From the NCBI RefSeq assembly GCF_014764385.1, contig NZ_CP061714.1, positions 1,302,001 to 1,366,000 of the forward strand: 64,000 nucleotides of DNA, given 5' to 3'. This stretch comes from Luteimonas sp. MC1825 (GTDB taxonomy: Bacteria; Pseudomonadota; Gammaproteobacteria; Xanthomonadales; Xanthomonadaceae). Both the position numbers and the translations under genes were made by a program. Below, in pieces: positions 48,629 through 59,008 of this stretch (the first letter of the stretch is position 1; the number at the start of each line of letters is the position of its first letter). The notes beneath the pieces are model-generated. The model had not been told where the DNA came from. It worked only from the letters and a program-made list of their open reading frames with translations, and did no database searches.

Positions 48629-50989
48629 TCAGCGCGGTGCGAGCACCAGTGCATGTTCGGCCTTGCCCGGCAGGAACGGCGTGGGCCGGCCGTGTACCCA
48701 GTCGTCGTGGCCCGCGCCCCAGAACGGCGACAGCGGATGGCCGCTCTGTCCGCCGGGCATGTGGATGAAGCCGTCGGCCTCGCGGCCGGGTGACACCACC
48801 ATGCGCTGCGACGCGCCGAAGGCCGGGCCCTGCACGCGCGGCATGTGGGTGTCGCCGGGCAGCGCATCGGCCGGCATGCACAGCCACCCGCGCGCCGGCC
48901 TGGGCAGCGCGGACGCCAGCGGATGGCAGATGCGCGCGGTGTTGTATTCCCCCCAGTTGCGCGCGGCCAGCGGGCCCTGGGCCGACAGTTCGTCGCGCAC
49001 CGCCACGGCGGCATCCTCGAACAGCGCCTCCCAGCTGGCGAAGCGTCGCGGCAGCAGGTGCGCCGGCCGCTGCGACACCAGCGGCCAGGCCACGCCTTCC
49101 AGCTGCGGCAGCGCCGGCATCGCGAAGTCGTCGCCGAGTGCCGCGCGTGCGGGCGCCAGCAGACCATCGGCGATGCGCTCGTTGACCGCGATCCGCCAGG
49201 CACGCACCACGCGGTAGCTGGTGGACGCGGGATCGGCGCGACCCTCCCACTCCGCCGCGGCTGCGGAGAGGACCGCGAGTGCCGGCGTGGGCGATGTCGC
49301 CGAGCGCTCGCGCAACAGCCGCCACCAGCGCGCGAGGAACAGCGCGCGGTCGTCAAGCTGGATGGCGAGCAGGTCGCGCTCGTTGAAGCGGTCGGCCGCT
49401 CGCAGCGCGTCGCGGATCTGCGCGCCGCGCGCACCGAGCGCGTAGCCGCCGTCACCGATGCGTTCCAGCGAGGGCCCGCTCACCACGCGGCTGTTGGCCG
49501 TCCACAGGCGATCCACGGTGGGCGAGGCGAGGGTCGGGGCGTTGCGGGTGCTGGCCGCCCACGGCGGACACGCGTCGCTGCCCGCCTCCGTGACGGGTTG
49601 CACCGGCGTGCAGCCGGATGCGCGCTGCGGCAGCGGGCCGATCAGCCGCCATGCGATGCGACCACCACGGTCGCCGATGACGAGGTTCTGGGTGGGCATG
49701 GCGGCATCGCGCGCCAGCACCAGGGCATGGTCGATGCCGCGGGCGCGCGCCATGCCGGCCAGGCCGAAGTTGACCGCGCCCGGCAGGTGCGCCGTCCAGC
49801 GCAGGCTGAGCACGCGGCCATCGTCGAGTTCGTGCAAAACCGTGCCCCACGGCGTTTCGCGCACGTCCAGCGCCACCGGGTCCGCGCCGGCGACCAGGAT
49901 CGTCTCGCGGTGCGTTTCCACCGCGGCGCACCCGCGGGCCGGGCTCGGGCCGCAGGGCGTTTCCAGCGCCCAGTCGAGGTAGTCACCGTAGCTGTTGGTG
50001 AAGCCCCAGGCCACGTGGCGATTCGAGCCCACGATCACCGCGGGCAGGCCGGGCAGGGTGAAGCCGGACACATCCACGCCGCCGGATTGCGCGCCCGCAT
50101 CAGCGTAGTGCAGGCGCGCGCGAAACCAGGTGCCGGGCGCACGCAGGCCGAGGTGCATGTCGTCGGCGACGATGGCGCGGCCATCCGCGGTCAGAGTGCC
50201 GGCCACCGCGAAGTTGTTGCTGCCCGGCTCCGGCGCGTCGGGCAGCGGACCAGTGCCGCCGTGGTCCGGCGCGGGCAGCCGGCGCAGGTCGAGGACGTCC
50301 GCGCCGGGCAGCGTGGCATCGCCGATCGCATCGCCGGACAACGGCGCGTCCCAGCTGGAGCCGGCATGGGTGACCAGCGCATGCAGCGCCGCGGGCAGGT
50401 GCGGGCGCACCTTCCACAGCGCGAGCTCGCGCGCGTTGCCGGCGTCCTGCAGGTCGAAGTACATCGCGAATGCGACCAGCGCCGAGTCCTCGGCACGCCA
50501 CGGCTCCGGCGCGGTGCGCAGCAGCAGGTAGGGCCATGGGCGCACATCGAGCGCGGCCAGCCCGGCATTGACGCCTTCGACATAGGCATCGAGCTGCGCG
50601 CGCCGGTCGCCGAGGATGGCGTCGAGATTGGCCGCGATGCGTGCGCGCATCCGGTGCACGCGATGCGCGCGGTCGGCATCCAGCGCGACCGGGCCGAACA
50701 GCGCGGCGAGTTCGCCGGCCGCGGTGCGGCGCATCAGGTCCATTTCGAAGTAGCGTTCCTGCGCGTGCACGTAGCCCAGAGCGCGCATCGCATCGGCCTC
50801 GGTGCCGGCGTCGATGGTGGCCACGCCGAGCGCATCGCGGGTCACGGTGACCGGTGCCGCGAGGCCGGACAGCCCGGCATTGCCGTCGAGCAGCGGCAGG
50901 CTGGCGCGCAGCGCCCACCATCCCGCCAGCGCGGCCAGCGCCACGCACAGCAACATCAACGCCGCCAGCCGCAGGCACCAGCGCACCAT
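48629..50989 (-). CDS. Penicillin acylase family protein (Ntn hydrolase)
   Basis: 786 aa with an N-terminal hydrophobic segment (LAALMLLCVALAALAGWWAL) acting as signal or anchor. The alpha-chain motif ALGYVHAQERYFEMDLMRR is followed by the autoprocessing site at about Ser257 (PEPGSNNFAVAG), where the precursor would be cut to expose the catalytic Ser. Conserved DDMHLGLRAPGTWFRARLHY and NRHVAWGFTNSYGDYLD follow. The family hydrolyses amide bonds of beta-lactams, acyl-homoserine lactones or lipopeptides; the substrate here is unknown. It lies 39 bp after parC on the same strand. Confidence 0.9.
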   Translation of the reverse strand: MVRWCLRLAALMLLCVALAALAGWWALRASLPLLDGNAGLSGLAAPVTVTRDALGVATIDAGTEADAMRALGYVHAQERYFEMDLMRRTAAGELAALFGPVALDADRAHRVHRMRARIAANLDAILGDRRAQLDAYVEGVNAGLAALDVRPWPYLLLRTAPEPWRAEDSALVAFAMYFDLQDAGNARELALWKVRPHLPAALHALVTHAGSSWDAPLSGDAIGDATLPGADVLDLRRLPAPDHGGTGPLPDAPEPGSNNFAVAGTLTADGRAIVADDMHLGLRAPGTWFRARLHYADAGAQSGGVDVSGFTLPGLPAVIVGSNRHVAWGFTNSYGDYLDWALETPCGPSPARGCAAVETHRETILVAGADPVALDVRETPWGTVLHELDDGRVLSLRWTAHLPGAVNFGLAGMARARGIDHALVLARDAAMPTQNLVIGDRGGRIAWRLIGPLPQRASGCTPVQPVTEAGSDACPPWAASTRNAPTLASPTVDRLWTANSRVVSGPSLERIGDGGYALGARGAQIRDALRAADRFNERDLLAIQLDDRALFLARWWRLLRERSATSPTPALAVLSAAAAEWEGRADPASTSYRVVRAWRIAVNERIADGLLAPARAALGDDFAMPALPQLEGVAWPLVSQRPAHLLPRRFASWEALFEDAAVAVRDELSAQGPLAARNWGEYNTARICHPLASALPRPARGWLCMPADALPGDTHMPRVQGPAFGASQRMVVSPGREADGFIHMPGGQSGHPLSPFWGAGHDDWVHGRPTPFLPGKAEHALVLAPR

Positions 50990-51028
50990 GCACGATCCTC
51001 CCCCTCAGGAAGGATCGATTATGCGGTC

Positions 51029-53272
51029 TTATTCCACCGAGAGCGCGTCGACCTTCTGCCATCCACGCGGCAGCAGGCCACCGCGACTGCCGCGCGCCGC
51101 CATGTAGGGTTCCAGCTCGCGCCAGGACAGGGTCATGGTGCGCGCGCCTGACTTCACCGAAAGGCTGCCGCCCTCCGGCACCGAGACGATCGCCACCACG
51201 CGTTCGGTGGCACGCTTGGGCTTCGGGATCTCGATGATCTTGTTGCCCTTGCCGCGGTCGAGCTCGGGAAGTTCCGACACCGGGAACACCAGCAGGTGTC
51301 CGGCACTGGTCACCGCCACGATCCGGTCGCGCTCCACGCTCGCAACCGGCGCCGGCTGCAGCACGCGTGCCTCGGGCGACAGCGACAGCATCGCCTTGCC
51401 GGCCTTCTGCCGTCCGGTCAGGTTCTCGAAGCGGGTGACGAAGCCGTAGCCCGCCGATGACGCCAGCGCGAAGCGGCTGTCGTTCTCGCCGCTGGCCATC
51501 GCCACGAACGCCGCGCCCGCCACCGGCGAGAAGCGCCCGGTCAGCGGCTCGCCATTGCCACGCGCCGACGGCAGGCCGTGCGCGAGGGTGGAATAGCTGC
51601 GTCCGGTGGAGTCGAGGAAGGCCACCTGCTGCGAGGTGCGCCCACGCACCGCCTGCAGCGGCGCGTCGCCTTCGCGGTAGGACAGCGCCGAGGCCTCGAC
51701 GTCATGGCCCTTGGCCGCGCGTACCCAGCCCTTCTGGCTGAGCACGATGGTCACCGGCTCGCTGGCCACGAGGTCGGTCTCGGCCAGTGCCTGCGCGGCA
51801 CCGCGCTCGACCAGCGGCGAGCGGCGGGCGTCGCCGAACTTCTTCGCGTCCGCCAGCAGCTCGTCCTTGACCATCTTGCGCAGCTTCGCCTTGCTGCCGA
51901 GCGTGGCCACGAGCGATTCGCATTCGGCGGCCAGCGCATCCTGTTCGCCGCGGATCTTCATTTCCTCCAGCCGCGCCAGCTGCCGCAGCCTGGTTTCCAG
52001 GATGTAGTCGACCTGCTCGTCGTCGAGCGCGAAGCGCGCCTGCAGGACGGCCTTGGGCTCGTCCTCGGTGCGGATGATGCGGATCACTTCGTCGAGATTG
52101 AGGAACGCCACCAGCAGGCCTTCCAGCATGTGCAGGCGGCGCTCGACCTTGTCCAGGCGGTGCTGCAGGCGGCGGGTGACGGTGTCGGCGCGGAACACCA
52201 GCCATTCCGCCAACAGCGTGCGCAGGTCCTTGACCTGCGGCCGGCCGTCGAGGCCGATGATGTTGAGGTTGACCCGGTGGCTCTTCTCCAGGTCGGTGGT
52301 CGCGAACAGGTGGCCCATCAGCTGGTCGGCATCGACGCGGTTGGAGCGCGGGATCAGCACCAGGCGCACCGCGTTGGCGTGGTCGGACTCGTCGCGGATG
52401 TCCTCCAGCCACGGCAGCTTCTTGGCGCGCATCTGCGCGGCGATCTGTTCGATCACCTTGCCGGGGCTGGCCTGGTAGGGCAGCGTGGTGATGACGATGT
52501 TGGCGCCTTCGCGGTCGAAGGTGGCGCGCGAACGCACGCTGCCGTGGCCGGTCTCGTAGATCGCGCGCAGGTCGACCGCCGGGGTGATGATCTCCGCGCC
52601 CGTGGGGTAGTCGGGGCCGCGCACGTGCTCGCAGAGGTCGGCGACCGTGGCTTCGGGGTCGTCGATCAGGCGCACGCAGGCGCTGACCACTTCATTGAGG
52701 TTGTGCGGCGGCACGTCGGTGGCCATGCCCACGGCGATGCCGGTGGTGCCGTTGAGCAGCAGGTGCGGCAGGCGCGCCGGGAGCCAGGTCGGCTCCTCGA
52801 GCGTGCCGTCGAAGTTGGGCACCCAGTCGACCGTGCCGTGGCCGAGTTCGCCGAGCAGCGCCTCGGCGATCGGCGTGAGCTTGGACTCGGTGTAGCGCAT
52901 GGCCGCGAACGACTTGGGATCGTCGGCCGAGCCGAAGTTGCCCTGGCCCTCGATCAGCGGGTAGCGGTACGAGAACGGCTGCGCCATCAGCACCAGGGCT
53001 TCATAGCAGGCGCTGTCGCCGTGCGGGTGGTACTTGCCGATCACGTCGCCCACGGTGCGCGCGGATTTCTTGGGCTTGGCGCCGGCGCCCAGGCCGAGCT
53101 CGCTCATCGCGAAGATGATCCGGCGCTGCACCGGCTTCAGGCCGTCGCCGATGAAGGGCAGGGCGCGGTCGAGCACCACGTACATCGAATAGTCGAGATA
53201 CGCGCGCTCGGCGTACTCGCGCAGCGGGATCTGTTCGAAGCCGTGGAAAACGGGGCGGACGGTGTCGTTCAT
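51029..53272 (-). CDS. parC: DNA topoisomerase IV subunit A
   Basis: 747 aa (E. coli 752). The catalytic Tyr127 is in [13 protein letters not shown]. The quinolone region reads [15 protein letters not shown], with Ser87 and Glu91 in the positions of E. coli Ser80 and Glu84, thus the sensitive form. ParC and ParE decatenate daughter chromosomes; parE is not in the window. A TAGAAT -10 box lies at 53300-53305, 28 nt before the ATG, between parC and the ars block. Confidence 0.97.
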   Translation of the reverse strand: MNDTVRPVFHGFEQIPLREYAERAYLDYSMYVVLDRALPFIGDGLKPVQRRIIFAMSELGLGAGAKPKKSARTVGDVIGKYHPHGDSACYEALVLMAQPFSYRYPLIEGQGNFGSADDPKSFAAMRYTESKLTPIAEALLGELGHGTVDWVPNFDGTLEEPTWLPARLPHLLLNGTTGIAVGMATDVPPHNLNEVVSACVRLIDDPEATVADLCEHVRGPDYPTGAEIITPAVDLRAIYETGHGSVRSRATFDREGANIVITTLPYQASPGKVIEQIAAQMRAKKLPWLEDIRDESDHANAVRLVLIPRSNRVDADQLMGHLFATTDLEKSHRVNLNIIGLDGRPQVKDLRTLLAEWLVFRADTVTRRLQHRLDKVERRLHMLEGLLVAFLNLDEVIRIIRTEDEPKAVLQARFALDDEQVDYILETRLRQLARLEEMKIRGEQDALAAECESLVATLGSKAKLRKMVKDELLADAKKFGDARRSPLVERGAAQALAETDLVASEPVTIVLSQKGWVRAAKGHDVEASALSYREGDAPLQAVRGRTSQQVAFLDSTGRSYSTLAHGLPSARGNGEPLTGRFSPVAGAAFVAMASGENDSRFALASSAGYGFVTRFENLTGRQKAGKAMLSLSPEARVLQPAPVASVERDRIVAVTSAGHLLVFPVSELPELDRGKGNKIIEIPKPKRATERVVAIVSVPEGGSLSVKSGARTMTLSWRELEPYMAARGSRGGLLPRGWQKVDALSVE

Positions 53273-53299
53273 CGGGACTGCAAGGACCGGGGGACGGCA

Positions 53300-53305
53300 A
53301 TTCTA
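53300..53305 (-). promoter_or_regulatory. TAGAAT -10 box upstream of parC
   Basis: TAGAAT on the minus strand would start transcription near 53293, about 20 nt before the parC ATG. Upstream on the same strand lies a short GC hairpin with five T residues (53327-53342), a possible weak terminator for arsC. This arrangement would separate parC from the ars genes. Confidence 0.4.
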
Positions 53306-53351
53306 CCGGCCGCCGTGAGCCACGCGAAAAACCCGCGCCGGGGCTGCGTCG

Positions 53352-53765
53352 TCAGGCGCCGGCCCGCGGATCGGTGACGACCTCGCCATCTTCCTTGGTG
53401 AACGGCGTCGGGAGCGGCGGCAGGATGTCGAGCACGGCCTCGGACGGCCGGCTCAGCTGCACGCCGCGGTCGGTGCGCACGAAGGGACGGTTGATGAGCA
53501 CGGGTTCGGCGAGCATGGCGTCGAGCAGGGCGTCTTCGGACAGCGCAGGGTTGTCGAGGCCCAGCTCCGCATACTTCGCCTCCTTGGCGCGGATCGCATC
53601 GCGCACGCCAATGCCGGCGTCGCGGATCAGCGCGACGAGCTCTTCGCGCGACGGCGTGTCGGTCAGGTACGCGACGACTTGCGGTTCGATGCCGGCGTGG
53701 CGGATCAAGGCAAGCGTGTTGCGCGAGGTGCCGCAGCGGGGGTTGTGGTAGATCGTGGCGTGCAT
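53352..53765 (-). CDS. arsC: Arsenate reductase, glutaredoxin-dependent (ArsC)
   Basis: 137 aa from the ATG at 53765 (R773 ArsC has 141). Cys11 is in TIYHNPRCGTSRN, and the conserved Arg residues appear in AEPVLINRPFVRTDRGVQLSRP. It reduces As(V) to As(III) using glutathione and glutaredoxin. It is 10 bp after arsH in a two-gene unit transcribed away from arsR. The window has a second arsenate reductase of a different fold at 56284-56775. Confidence 0.93.
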   Translation of the reverse strand: MHATIYHNPRCGTSRNTLALIRHAGIEPQVVAYLTDTPSREELVALIRDAGIGVRDAIRAKEAKYAELGLDNPALSEDALLDAMLAEPVLINRPFVRTDRGVQLSRPSEAVLDILPPLPTPFTKEDGEVVTDPRAGA

Positions 53766-53775
53766 GGGGGCCTCC

Positions 53776-54540
53776 TCAGGTGCAGCAGGATCGGGCGGGC
53801 AATGTGTTGCCGGGTGCCGCTTCGACTGCCGAGCTGGCCGCCGCCAGCGCACGGGCAGCAAGGTCACCCTTGCGCTCACTGTAGCGGTTGGTCAGATGGT
53901 CGCTGCGGCCACGCACCAGCAGGGTGAACTTCACCAGCTCCTCGACCACGTCGACCACGCGGTCGTAGTACGGCGACGGCTTCATGCGGCCGGCGTCGTC
54001 GAACTCCTGCCAGGCCTTGGGCACCGACGACTGGTTTGGGATGGTCACCATCCTCATCCAGCGCCCGAGCAGGCGCAGGGCGTTGACCACGTTGAACGAC
54101 TGCGAGCCGCCGCAGACCTGCATCACCGCCAGCGTCCGGCCCTGCGTTGGGCGTACGCCACCTTCCTCCAGCGGCAGCCAGTCGATCTGGTTCTTGAATA
54201 CCGCGCTCACCGCGCCATGGCGTTCCGGACTCACCCACACCTGGCCTTCGGACCACAGCGACAGCGCGCGCAGCTCCGCCACCTTCGGGTGGTCGGCATC
54301 GACGCTGCCCTGCATCGGCAGGCCATGGGGATCGAACACGCGGGTTTCCGCGCCGAAGTGGCGCAGCAGGCGCTCGGCCTCGAGCGCGAGCTTGCGGCTG
54401 CACGACTCCGGGCGCAGCGAACCGTACAGGAGCAGGATCCGTGGCGGATGCCCGCTGCCGGTCCCCGGTGCCAGTGGATCGAGAAACGAAACCGGCACCG
54501 CGTCGGGTACCAGGTTCGGGAGTCCGGCATGCGTCGTCAT
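53776..54540 (-). CDS. arsH: NADPH-dependent flavoprotein ArsH
   Basis: 254 aa from the ATG at 54540; a TTG five codons upstream is in frame. The flavodoxin-like motif [20 protein letters not shown] and the ArsH core [19 protein letters not shown] are clear. ArsH oxidises trivalent organoarsenicals such as methylarsenite to the less toxic pentavalent forms. It ends in two adjacent Cys residues (ARSCCT). It is divergent from arsR; 38 bp separate the two start codons and hold the shared operator. Confidence 0.94.
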   Translation of the reverse strand: MTTHAGLPNLVPDAVPVSFLDPLAPGTGSGHPPRILLLYGSLRPESCSRKLALEAERLLRHFGAETRVFDPHGLPMQGSVDADHPKVAELRALSLWSEGQVWVSPERHGAVSAVFKNQIDWLPLEEGGVRPTQGRTLAVMQVCGGSQSFNVVNALRLLGRWMRMVTIPNQSSVPKAWQEFDDAGRMKPSPYYDRVVDVVEELVKFTLLVRGRSDHLTNRYSERKGDLAARALAAASSAVEAAPGNTLPARSCCT

Positions 54541-54542
54541 GG

Positions 54543-54581
54543 TTGCCTCACGCAAAATGTTTCGACTATTCTAGAAACATG
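54543..54581. promoter_or_regulatory. Bidirectional arsR/arsH promoter with ArsR operator
   Basis: An inverted repeat TGTTTC (54558-54563) / GAAACA (54574-54579) with a 10-bp spacer covers two overlapping -10 boxes: TATTCT for arsR on plus (54567-54572) and TAGAAT for arsH on minus (54568-54573). TTGCCT (54543-54548) lies 18 bp upstream of the arsR -10. Binding of ArsR to the repeat would block both directions. The right arm includes the A of the arsR ATG, and the arsR mRNA would begin at that base, so it is probably leaderless. Confidence 0.7.
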
Positions 54582-54929
54582 GAACTGAAAAGCGCAACCG
54601 CCGCATTGGCCGCCCTGGGGCACCCGACGCGTCTGGCGGTGTTCCGCCTGCTGGTCGAGGCCGGGCCCGAAGGCCATACGCCGGGGGAGATCATGGATGC
54701 GCTGTCGCTGCCCGGCGCCACCCTGTCGTTCCATCTCAAGGAACTCACCGCGGCGGGCCTGATCGACGGCGAAGCACAGGGCCGGCACATTTCCTATCGC
54801 GCCGATTTCAGCGCGATGAACGGCCTGGTCGAGTTCCTGACCCGGAACTGCTGTGGCGGCGACCAGGGCCGTTGCCCGCCTGCATCCCGACCGGTCCCCG
54901 CTGGCGCCCGCAAAGCGCGTGGAGCCTGA
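54579..54929 (+). CDS. arsR: Arsenite-responsive repressor ArsR
   Basis: 116 aa from the ATG at 54579. The winged helix is typical (LAALGHPTRLAVFRLL, PGATLSFHLKELTAAGLIDG). Instead of the classical ELCVCDL pair in helix 3, the Cys residues sit at the C-terminus: Cys91, Cys92 and Cys99 in NCCGGDQGRC. This places it with the Acidithiobacillus-type ArsR sensors, which bind As(III) with C-terminal Cys. No Shine-Dalgarno sequence is present. It probably represses both arsH-arsC and its own operon. Confidence 0.93.
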   Translation: MELKSATAALAALGHPTRLAVFRLLVEAGPEGHTPGEIMDALSLPGATLSFHLKELTAAGLIDGEAQGRHISYRADFSAMNGLVEFLTRNCCGGDQGRCPPASRPVPAGARKARGA

Positions 54930-54932
54930 GAC

Positions 54933-56219
54933 GTGCTGCTCGCGCTGCTGATCTTCATCGCCACCATCGCCCTGGTCATCTGGCAACCGAAAGGCCTCGG
55001 CGTCGGCTGGAGTGCGTCGCTCGGCGCGGTGCTGGCGCTGCTGACGGGCGTCGTCGGCGTAGCCGACATCGCCACGGTCTGGGGCTTCGTCTGGAACGCC
55101 ACCTTCACCTTCGTCTCGGTGATCCTCATCAGCTTGGTGCTCGACGAGGCGGGCTTCTTCGAATGGGCGGCGCTGCACGTGGCGCGCTGGGGCGGGGGCA
55201 ACGGGCGCAGGCTGTTCGTCTTCCTCGTGCTGCTCGGTGCGGCGGTGGCGGCGCTGTTCGCCAACGACGGGGCGGCGCTCATCCTGACGCCGATCGTGAT
55301 CGCGATGCTGCTGGCGCTGAAGTTCAGCCCCGCGGCCACCCTGGCGTTCGTGATGGGCGCGGGATTCATCGCCGACACCGCGAGCCTGCCGCTGGTGGTG
55401 TCCAACCTGGTCAACATCGTCTCGGTCGATTACTTCGACATCGGCTTCGCCGAGTACGCCTCGGTGATGGTCCCGGTCAACCTGGTTTCGGTGGCCGCAA
55501 CGCTTGCCGTGCTGCTGTGGTTCTTCCGCCGCGACATTCCCGGGACCTACGACGTGACGCAGTTGCGGGATCCGGCTCTGGCCATCATCGATCGCGCCAC
55601 CTTCAACGCCGGCTGGGTCGTGCTGGTCCTGTTGCTGGTCGGGTTTTTCAGGCTCGAACGCCTGGGCGTGCCGATCAGCGCGGTGGCCGGGGCCGGCGCG
55701 CTGGCGTTGCTGGTGGTGGCCGGGAGGGGGCACAGGATCTCGACCCGCAAGGTGGTGCGCGATGCGCCGTGGCAGATCGTGGTGTTCTCGCTGGGCATGT
55801 ACCTCGTGGTCTATGGCCTGCGCAACAACGGATTGACCGACCACCTGGCCGGGTTGCTCGACGCGTTCGCCAGCCATGGCGCGTGGGCCGCGACCTTCGG
55901 CACCGGCCTGCTCTCGGCCTTCCTGTCGTCGGTCATGAACAACATGCCCACCGTGCTGGTGGGCGCACTGGCCATCGACGCCAGCCAGGCAGAGGGGCCG
56001 GTGCGCGAGGCGATGGTGTACGCAAACGTCATCGGCAGCGACCTGGGACCCAAGTTCACCCCGATCGGCAGCCTGGCCACGCTGCTGTGGCTGCATGTGC
56101 TTGCGCGCAAGGGCATCCGCATCACCTGGGGCTACTACTTCAAGGTCGGCATGGTCCTGACCCTGCCCGTGCTGCTGGCGACGCTGGCCGCGCTGGTGCT
56201 GCGCCTGGGACTCGCGTGA
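54933..56219 (+). CDS. arsB: Arsenite efflux permease ArsB
   Basis: 428 aa, starting at GTG 3 bp after arsR (E. coli ArsB 429). It has about twelve membrane helices. Conserved segments include [38 protein letters not shown] and [20 protein letters not shown]. It exports As(III) and Sb(III) by proton antiport; no ArsA ATPase is encoded here. It removes the product of both arsenate reductases. Confidence 0.95.
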   Translation: MLLALLIFIATIALVIWQPKGLGVGWSASLGAVLALLTGVVGVADIATVWGFVWNATFTFVSVILISLVLDEAGFFEWAALHVARWGGGNGRRLFVFLVLLGAAVAALFANDGAALILTPIVIAMLLALKFSPAATLAFVMGAGFIADTASLPLVVSNLVNIVSVDYFDIGFAEYASVMVPVNLVSVAATLAVLLWFFRRDIPGTYDVTQLRDPALAIIDRATFNAGWVVLVLLLVGFFRLERLGVPISAVAGAGALALLVVAGRGHRISTRKVVRDAPWQIVVFSLGMYLVVYGLRNNGLTDHLAGLLDAFASHGAWAATFGTGLLSAFLSSVMNNMPTVLVGALAIDASQAEGPVREAMVYANVIGSDLGPKFTPIGSLATLLWLHVLARKGIRITWGYYFKVGMVLTLPVLLATLAALVLRLGLA

Positions 56220-56283
56220 GCGGCGCTCGGCGGGCCCGGCCACTCCCAACCTGTTTTCCCCGCCCACTGCCGAGGTGACCGCC

Positions 56284-56775
56284 ATGAAGGACCGATACAA
56301 CATCCTGTTCGTATGCACCGGCAATTCGGCCCGCAGCATCATGGCCGAAGCCGTGGCCAACCGCCTCGGCGGCGAACGCATGCGCGCCTTCAGCGCGGGG
56401 AGCCATCCGCAAGGCCATGTGCACCGCGGCGCGCTGCAGGTGCTGGACGCCGCCGGCCTTGCGACATCCGGACTGCGCAGCAAGAGCTGGGAGGAATTCG
56501 CGGCTGCGGATGCACCGGTGATGGACCTGGTGATCACCGTCTGCGACCGCGCTGCGGCAGAGGCCTGCCCCCACTGGCCCGGTCATCCGGTCACCGCACA
56601 CTGGAGCGTTCCCGATCCGGCCGCCGTCGAAGGCAGTCCGGAGCAGGTGGAGCGGGCCTTCAGCCTTGCGCTGCAGATGCTGCACCAGCGGATCTCGTTG
56701 CTGCTGTCCCTGCGCCCCGGTGACTGGGACCGTCTTGCCATCGAATCCCTTGCCGCAATGGAGACCAACGCATGA
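56284..56775 (+). CDS. arsC: Arsenate reductase, low-molecular-weight phosphatase type
   Basis: 163 aa from the ATG at 56284, with GAGG 8 nt upstream; a GTG at 56275 is an alternative. The P-loop is CTGNSARS, with Cys11, and the C-terminal [16 protein letters not shown] carries the Asp-Pro general acid. This fold reduces As(V) through a Cys relay linked to thioredoxin or mycothiol/glutaredoxin. It is unrelated to the ArsC at 53352-53765, so the block has two mechanistically different reductases. Its stop overlaps the GAPDH ATG (ATGA). Confidence 0.92.
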   Translation: MKDRYNILFVCTGNSARSIMAEAVANRLGGERMRAFSAGSHPQGHVHRGALQVLDAAGLATSGLRSKSWEEFAAADAPVMDLVITVCDRAAAEACPHWPGHPVTAHWSVPDPAAVEGSPEQVERAFSLALQMLHQRISLLLSLRPGDWDRLAIESLAAMETNA

Positions 56776-57779
56776 CCATCCGTGTCGGCATCAACGGCTT
56801 CGGCCGCATGGGTCGCCTGACGCTGCGCGCGGCGTGGGACGAGGCGGACATCGAGTTCGTCCACATCAACGATCCCGCAGGCGACGCGGCCACGCTGGCG
56901 CACCTGCTGAACTTCGATTCGGTCCACGGCCGCTGGGACCGCGCGATCGCCGCCGACGGCGATGTGCTGGTCGTCGACGGCAGGCGCATCCCGGTCACGC
57001 GCAACAAGGAACTTGCGGCCAGCGACTGGTCGGCTTGCGACGTCGTGGTCGAAGCGTCCGGCAGGTTCCGCAAGCCCGATGTCCTGCAGCCCTATCTCGA
57101 CCAGGGCGTGAAGCGCGTGGTGGTGACGGCTCCGATCAAGGCGCCGGGAACACTGGACGTGGTGATGGGCGTCAACCACGCGCGCTTCGATCCGGCGGCC
57201 CACCGCATCGTGTCGGCGGCGTCATGCACCACCAACTGCTTCGCGCCGGTGGTGAAGGTGATCCACGAGGGCCTGGGCATCCGCCATGGCAGCCTGACCA
57301 CCATCCACAGCCTGACCAACACCCAGACCATCGTGGACGCGCCGCACAAGGACCTGCGCCGCGCGCGTTCCTGCGGCAGCAGCCTGATTCCGACGTCGAC
57401 CGGCTCGGCCACGGCCATCGCCGAGATCTTCCCCGAGCTGCGTGGTCGGCTTGACGGACATGCTGTCCGTGTTCCGCTGACCAACGCCTCGCTGACCGAC
57501 TGCGTGTTCGAGGTCGAACGGGCGACCACGGTGGAGGAGGTCAACGACATGCTGCGCACGGCGGCGGAGGGCGATCTGGCGGGCATCCTCGGCTTTGAGA
57601 CGCGCCCTCTGGTCTCGATCGATTACCGGACCGATCCGCGATCGGGGATCGTGGACGCGCTGTCGACGCTGGTGGTCAACGGGACGCAGGTCAAGATCTA
57701 CGCCTGGTACGACAACGAGTGGGGTTACGTGAACCGCACTGCGGAGCTCGTGCGGATGGTCGGCGACGTGGACCGCTAG
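56772..57779 (+). CDS. Ars-associated glyceraldehyde-3-phosphate dehydrogenase
   Basis: 335 aa. It has the NAD-binding start [16 protein letters not shown], the catalytic Cys152 in [13 protein letters not shown] and the end [18 protein letters not shown]. In ars operons this GAPDH acts with arsenate in place of phosphate to make 1-arseno-3-phosphoglycerate, which ArsJ exports; the pair gives As(V) resistance without reduction. The coupling by overlap with arsC2 and the 2-bp gap to arsJ support that role rather than central glycolysis. A housekeeping gap gene should exist elsewhere. Confidence 0.93.
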   Translation: MTIRVGINGFGRMGRLTLRAAWDEADIEFVHINDPAGDAATLAHLLNFDSVHGRWDRAIAADGDVLVVDGRRIPVTRNKELAASDWSACDVVVEASGRFRKPDVLQPYLDQGVKRVVVTAPIKAPGTLDVVMGVNHARFDPAAHRIVSAASCTTNCFAPVVKVIHEGLGIRHGSLTTIHSLTNTQTIVDAPHKDLRRARSCGSSLIPTSTGSATAIAEIFPELRGRLDGHAVRVPLTNASLTDCVFEVERATTVEEVNDMLRTAAEGDLAGILGFETRPLVSIDYRTDPRSGIVDALSTLVVNGTQVKIYAWYDNEWGYVNRTAELVRMVGDVDR

Positions 57780-57781
57780 CC

Positions 57782-59008
57782 ATGGCCGTGCGCCTGTCCC
57801 CCGGGGTGCGCCAGTACATGCTGGTCACCGGCAACTACTGGGCGTTCACCCTCACAGATGGCGCGCTGCGCATGCTGGTGGTGCTGCACTTCCACCAGCT
57901 CGGCTACAGCCCGCTGCAGATCGCCATGCTGTTCCTGTTCTACGAGATCTTCGGCGTCATCACCAATCTTGTCGGTGGTTGGCTGGGCGCACGGATCGGG
58001 CTCAATCGCACCATGAACATCGGGCTGGGCCTGCAGGTGATCGCACTGGCGATGCTGCTGGTCCCGGCGAGTTGGCTGGTGGTGCCCTGGGTGATGGCCG
58101 CGCAGGCCCTGTCGGGCGTGGCCAAGGACCTCAACAAGATGAGCGCCAAGAGCAGCATCAAGCTGCTCGTTCCCGGCGATCAGCAGGGTTCGCTGTTCCG
58201 CTGGGTCGCTGCACTGACCGGATCGAAGAACGCGCTCAAGGGCGTCGGTTTCTTCATGGGCGGCGCGCTGCTGACGGCCATCGGATTCAGGCCGGCGATC
58301 CTGGTGATGGCGGCGGCGCTGGCCGTGGTGTGGGGGCTGGGCCTGGCGACGCTGAAGCGCGACCTGGGCAAGGCCAGCGGCAAGCCGAAGTTTCGCGACA
58401 TCTTTTCCAAGAGCCGGGCGATCAACCTGCTGTCGGCCGCGCGCATGTTCCTGTTCGGCGCGCGCGACGTGTGGTTCGTCGTCGCGCTGCCGGTGTTCCT
58501 TGCCGGAGTGCTCGGCTGGGATTTCTGGCAGGTTGGCGGGTTCCTTGCGGCATGGGTGATCGGCTACGGCATCGTGCAGGCGCTTGCGCCGTACTTCACC
58601 GGGCGTCGGCGTGGCGATGTCCCGGGCGGCCGCGCCGCAACCGCCTGGGCGGCAGCGCTTGCCGTGGTGCCGGCGGCGATGGCGCTACTGTTGTTCCAGG
58701 GCGTGTCCCCGAAGTGGGTGCTGCTTATGGGCCTGGCCGTGTTCGGTGTGCTGTTCGCTATCAACTCGTCGCTGCACAGCTATCTGATCATCAGCCATGC
58801 CGACGCCGACGGCGTTTCGCTGGACGTGGGCTTCTACTACATGGCCAACGCCATGGGCCGGCTGCTGGGTACGGTGCTGTCCGGCTGGGTATACCAGGCC
58901 GCGGGGCTGGAGGCCTGCCTTGCAATCTCCGCCGTGCTCGTCGCGCTTGCCGCGATCATTTCGATCGGACTGCCGCAGCATCACCCTTCCGGGGCGTCGT
59001 CCGCATGA
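57782..59008 (+). CDS. arsJ: Organoarsenical efflux MFS transporter ArsJ
   Basis: 408 aa from the ATG at 57782, 2 bp after the GAPDH stop; the frame is open upstream but non-conserved. It has twelve hydrophobic segments, with ArsJ features such as [20 protein letters not shown] and [20 protein letters not shown]. It exports 1-arseno-3-phosphoglycerate, which then breaks down to arsenate outside. The stop overlaps the arsO ATG by 4 bp. Confidence 0.93.
   Translation: MAVRLSPGVRQYMLVTGNYWAFTLTDGALRMLVVLHFHQLGYSPLQIAMLFLFYEIFGVITNLVGGWLGARIGLNRTMNIGLGLQVIALAMLLVPASWLVVPWVMAAQALSGVAKDLNKMSAKSSIKLLVPGDQQGSLFRWVAALTGSKNALKGVGFFMGGALLTAIGFRPAILVMAAALAVVWGLGLATLKRDLGKASGKPKFRDIFSKSRAINLLSAARMFLFGARDVWFVVALPVFLAGVLGWDFWQVGGFLAAWVIGYGIVQALAPYFTGRRRGDVPGGRAATAWAAALAVVPAAMALLLFQGVSPKWVLLMGLAVFGVLFAINSSLHSYLIISHADADGVSLDVGFYYMANAMGRLLGTVLSGWVYQAAGLEACLAISAVLVALAAIISIGLPQHHPSGASSA

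Noticed and set aside
53327..53342. Intrinsic terminator after arsC
   Set aside because: The T run is good (five residues) but the visible stem is only 4 bp, so it is mentioned under the parC -10 entry rather than listed as a feature.
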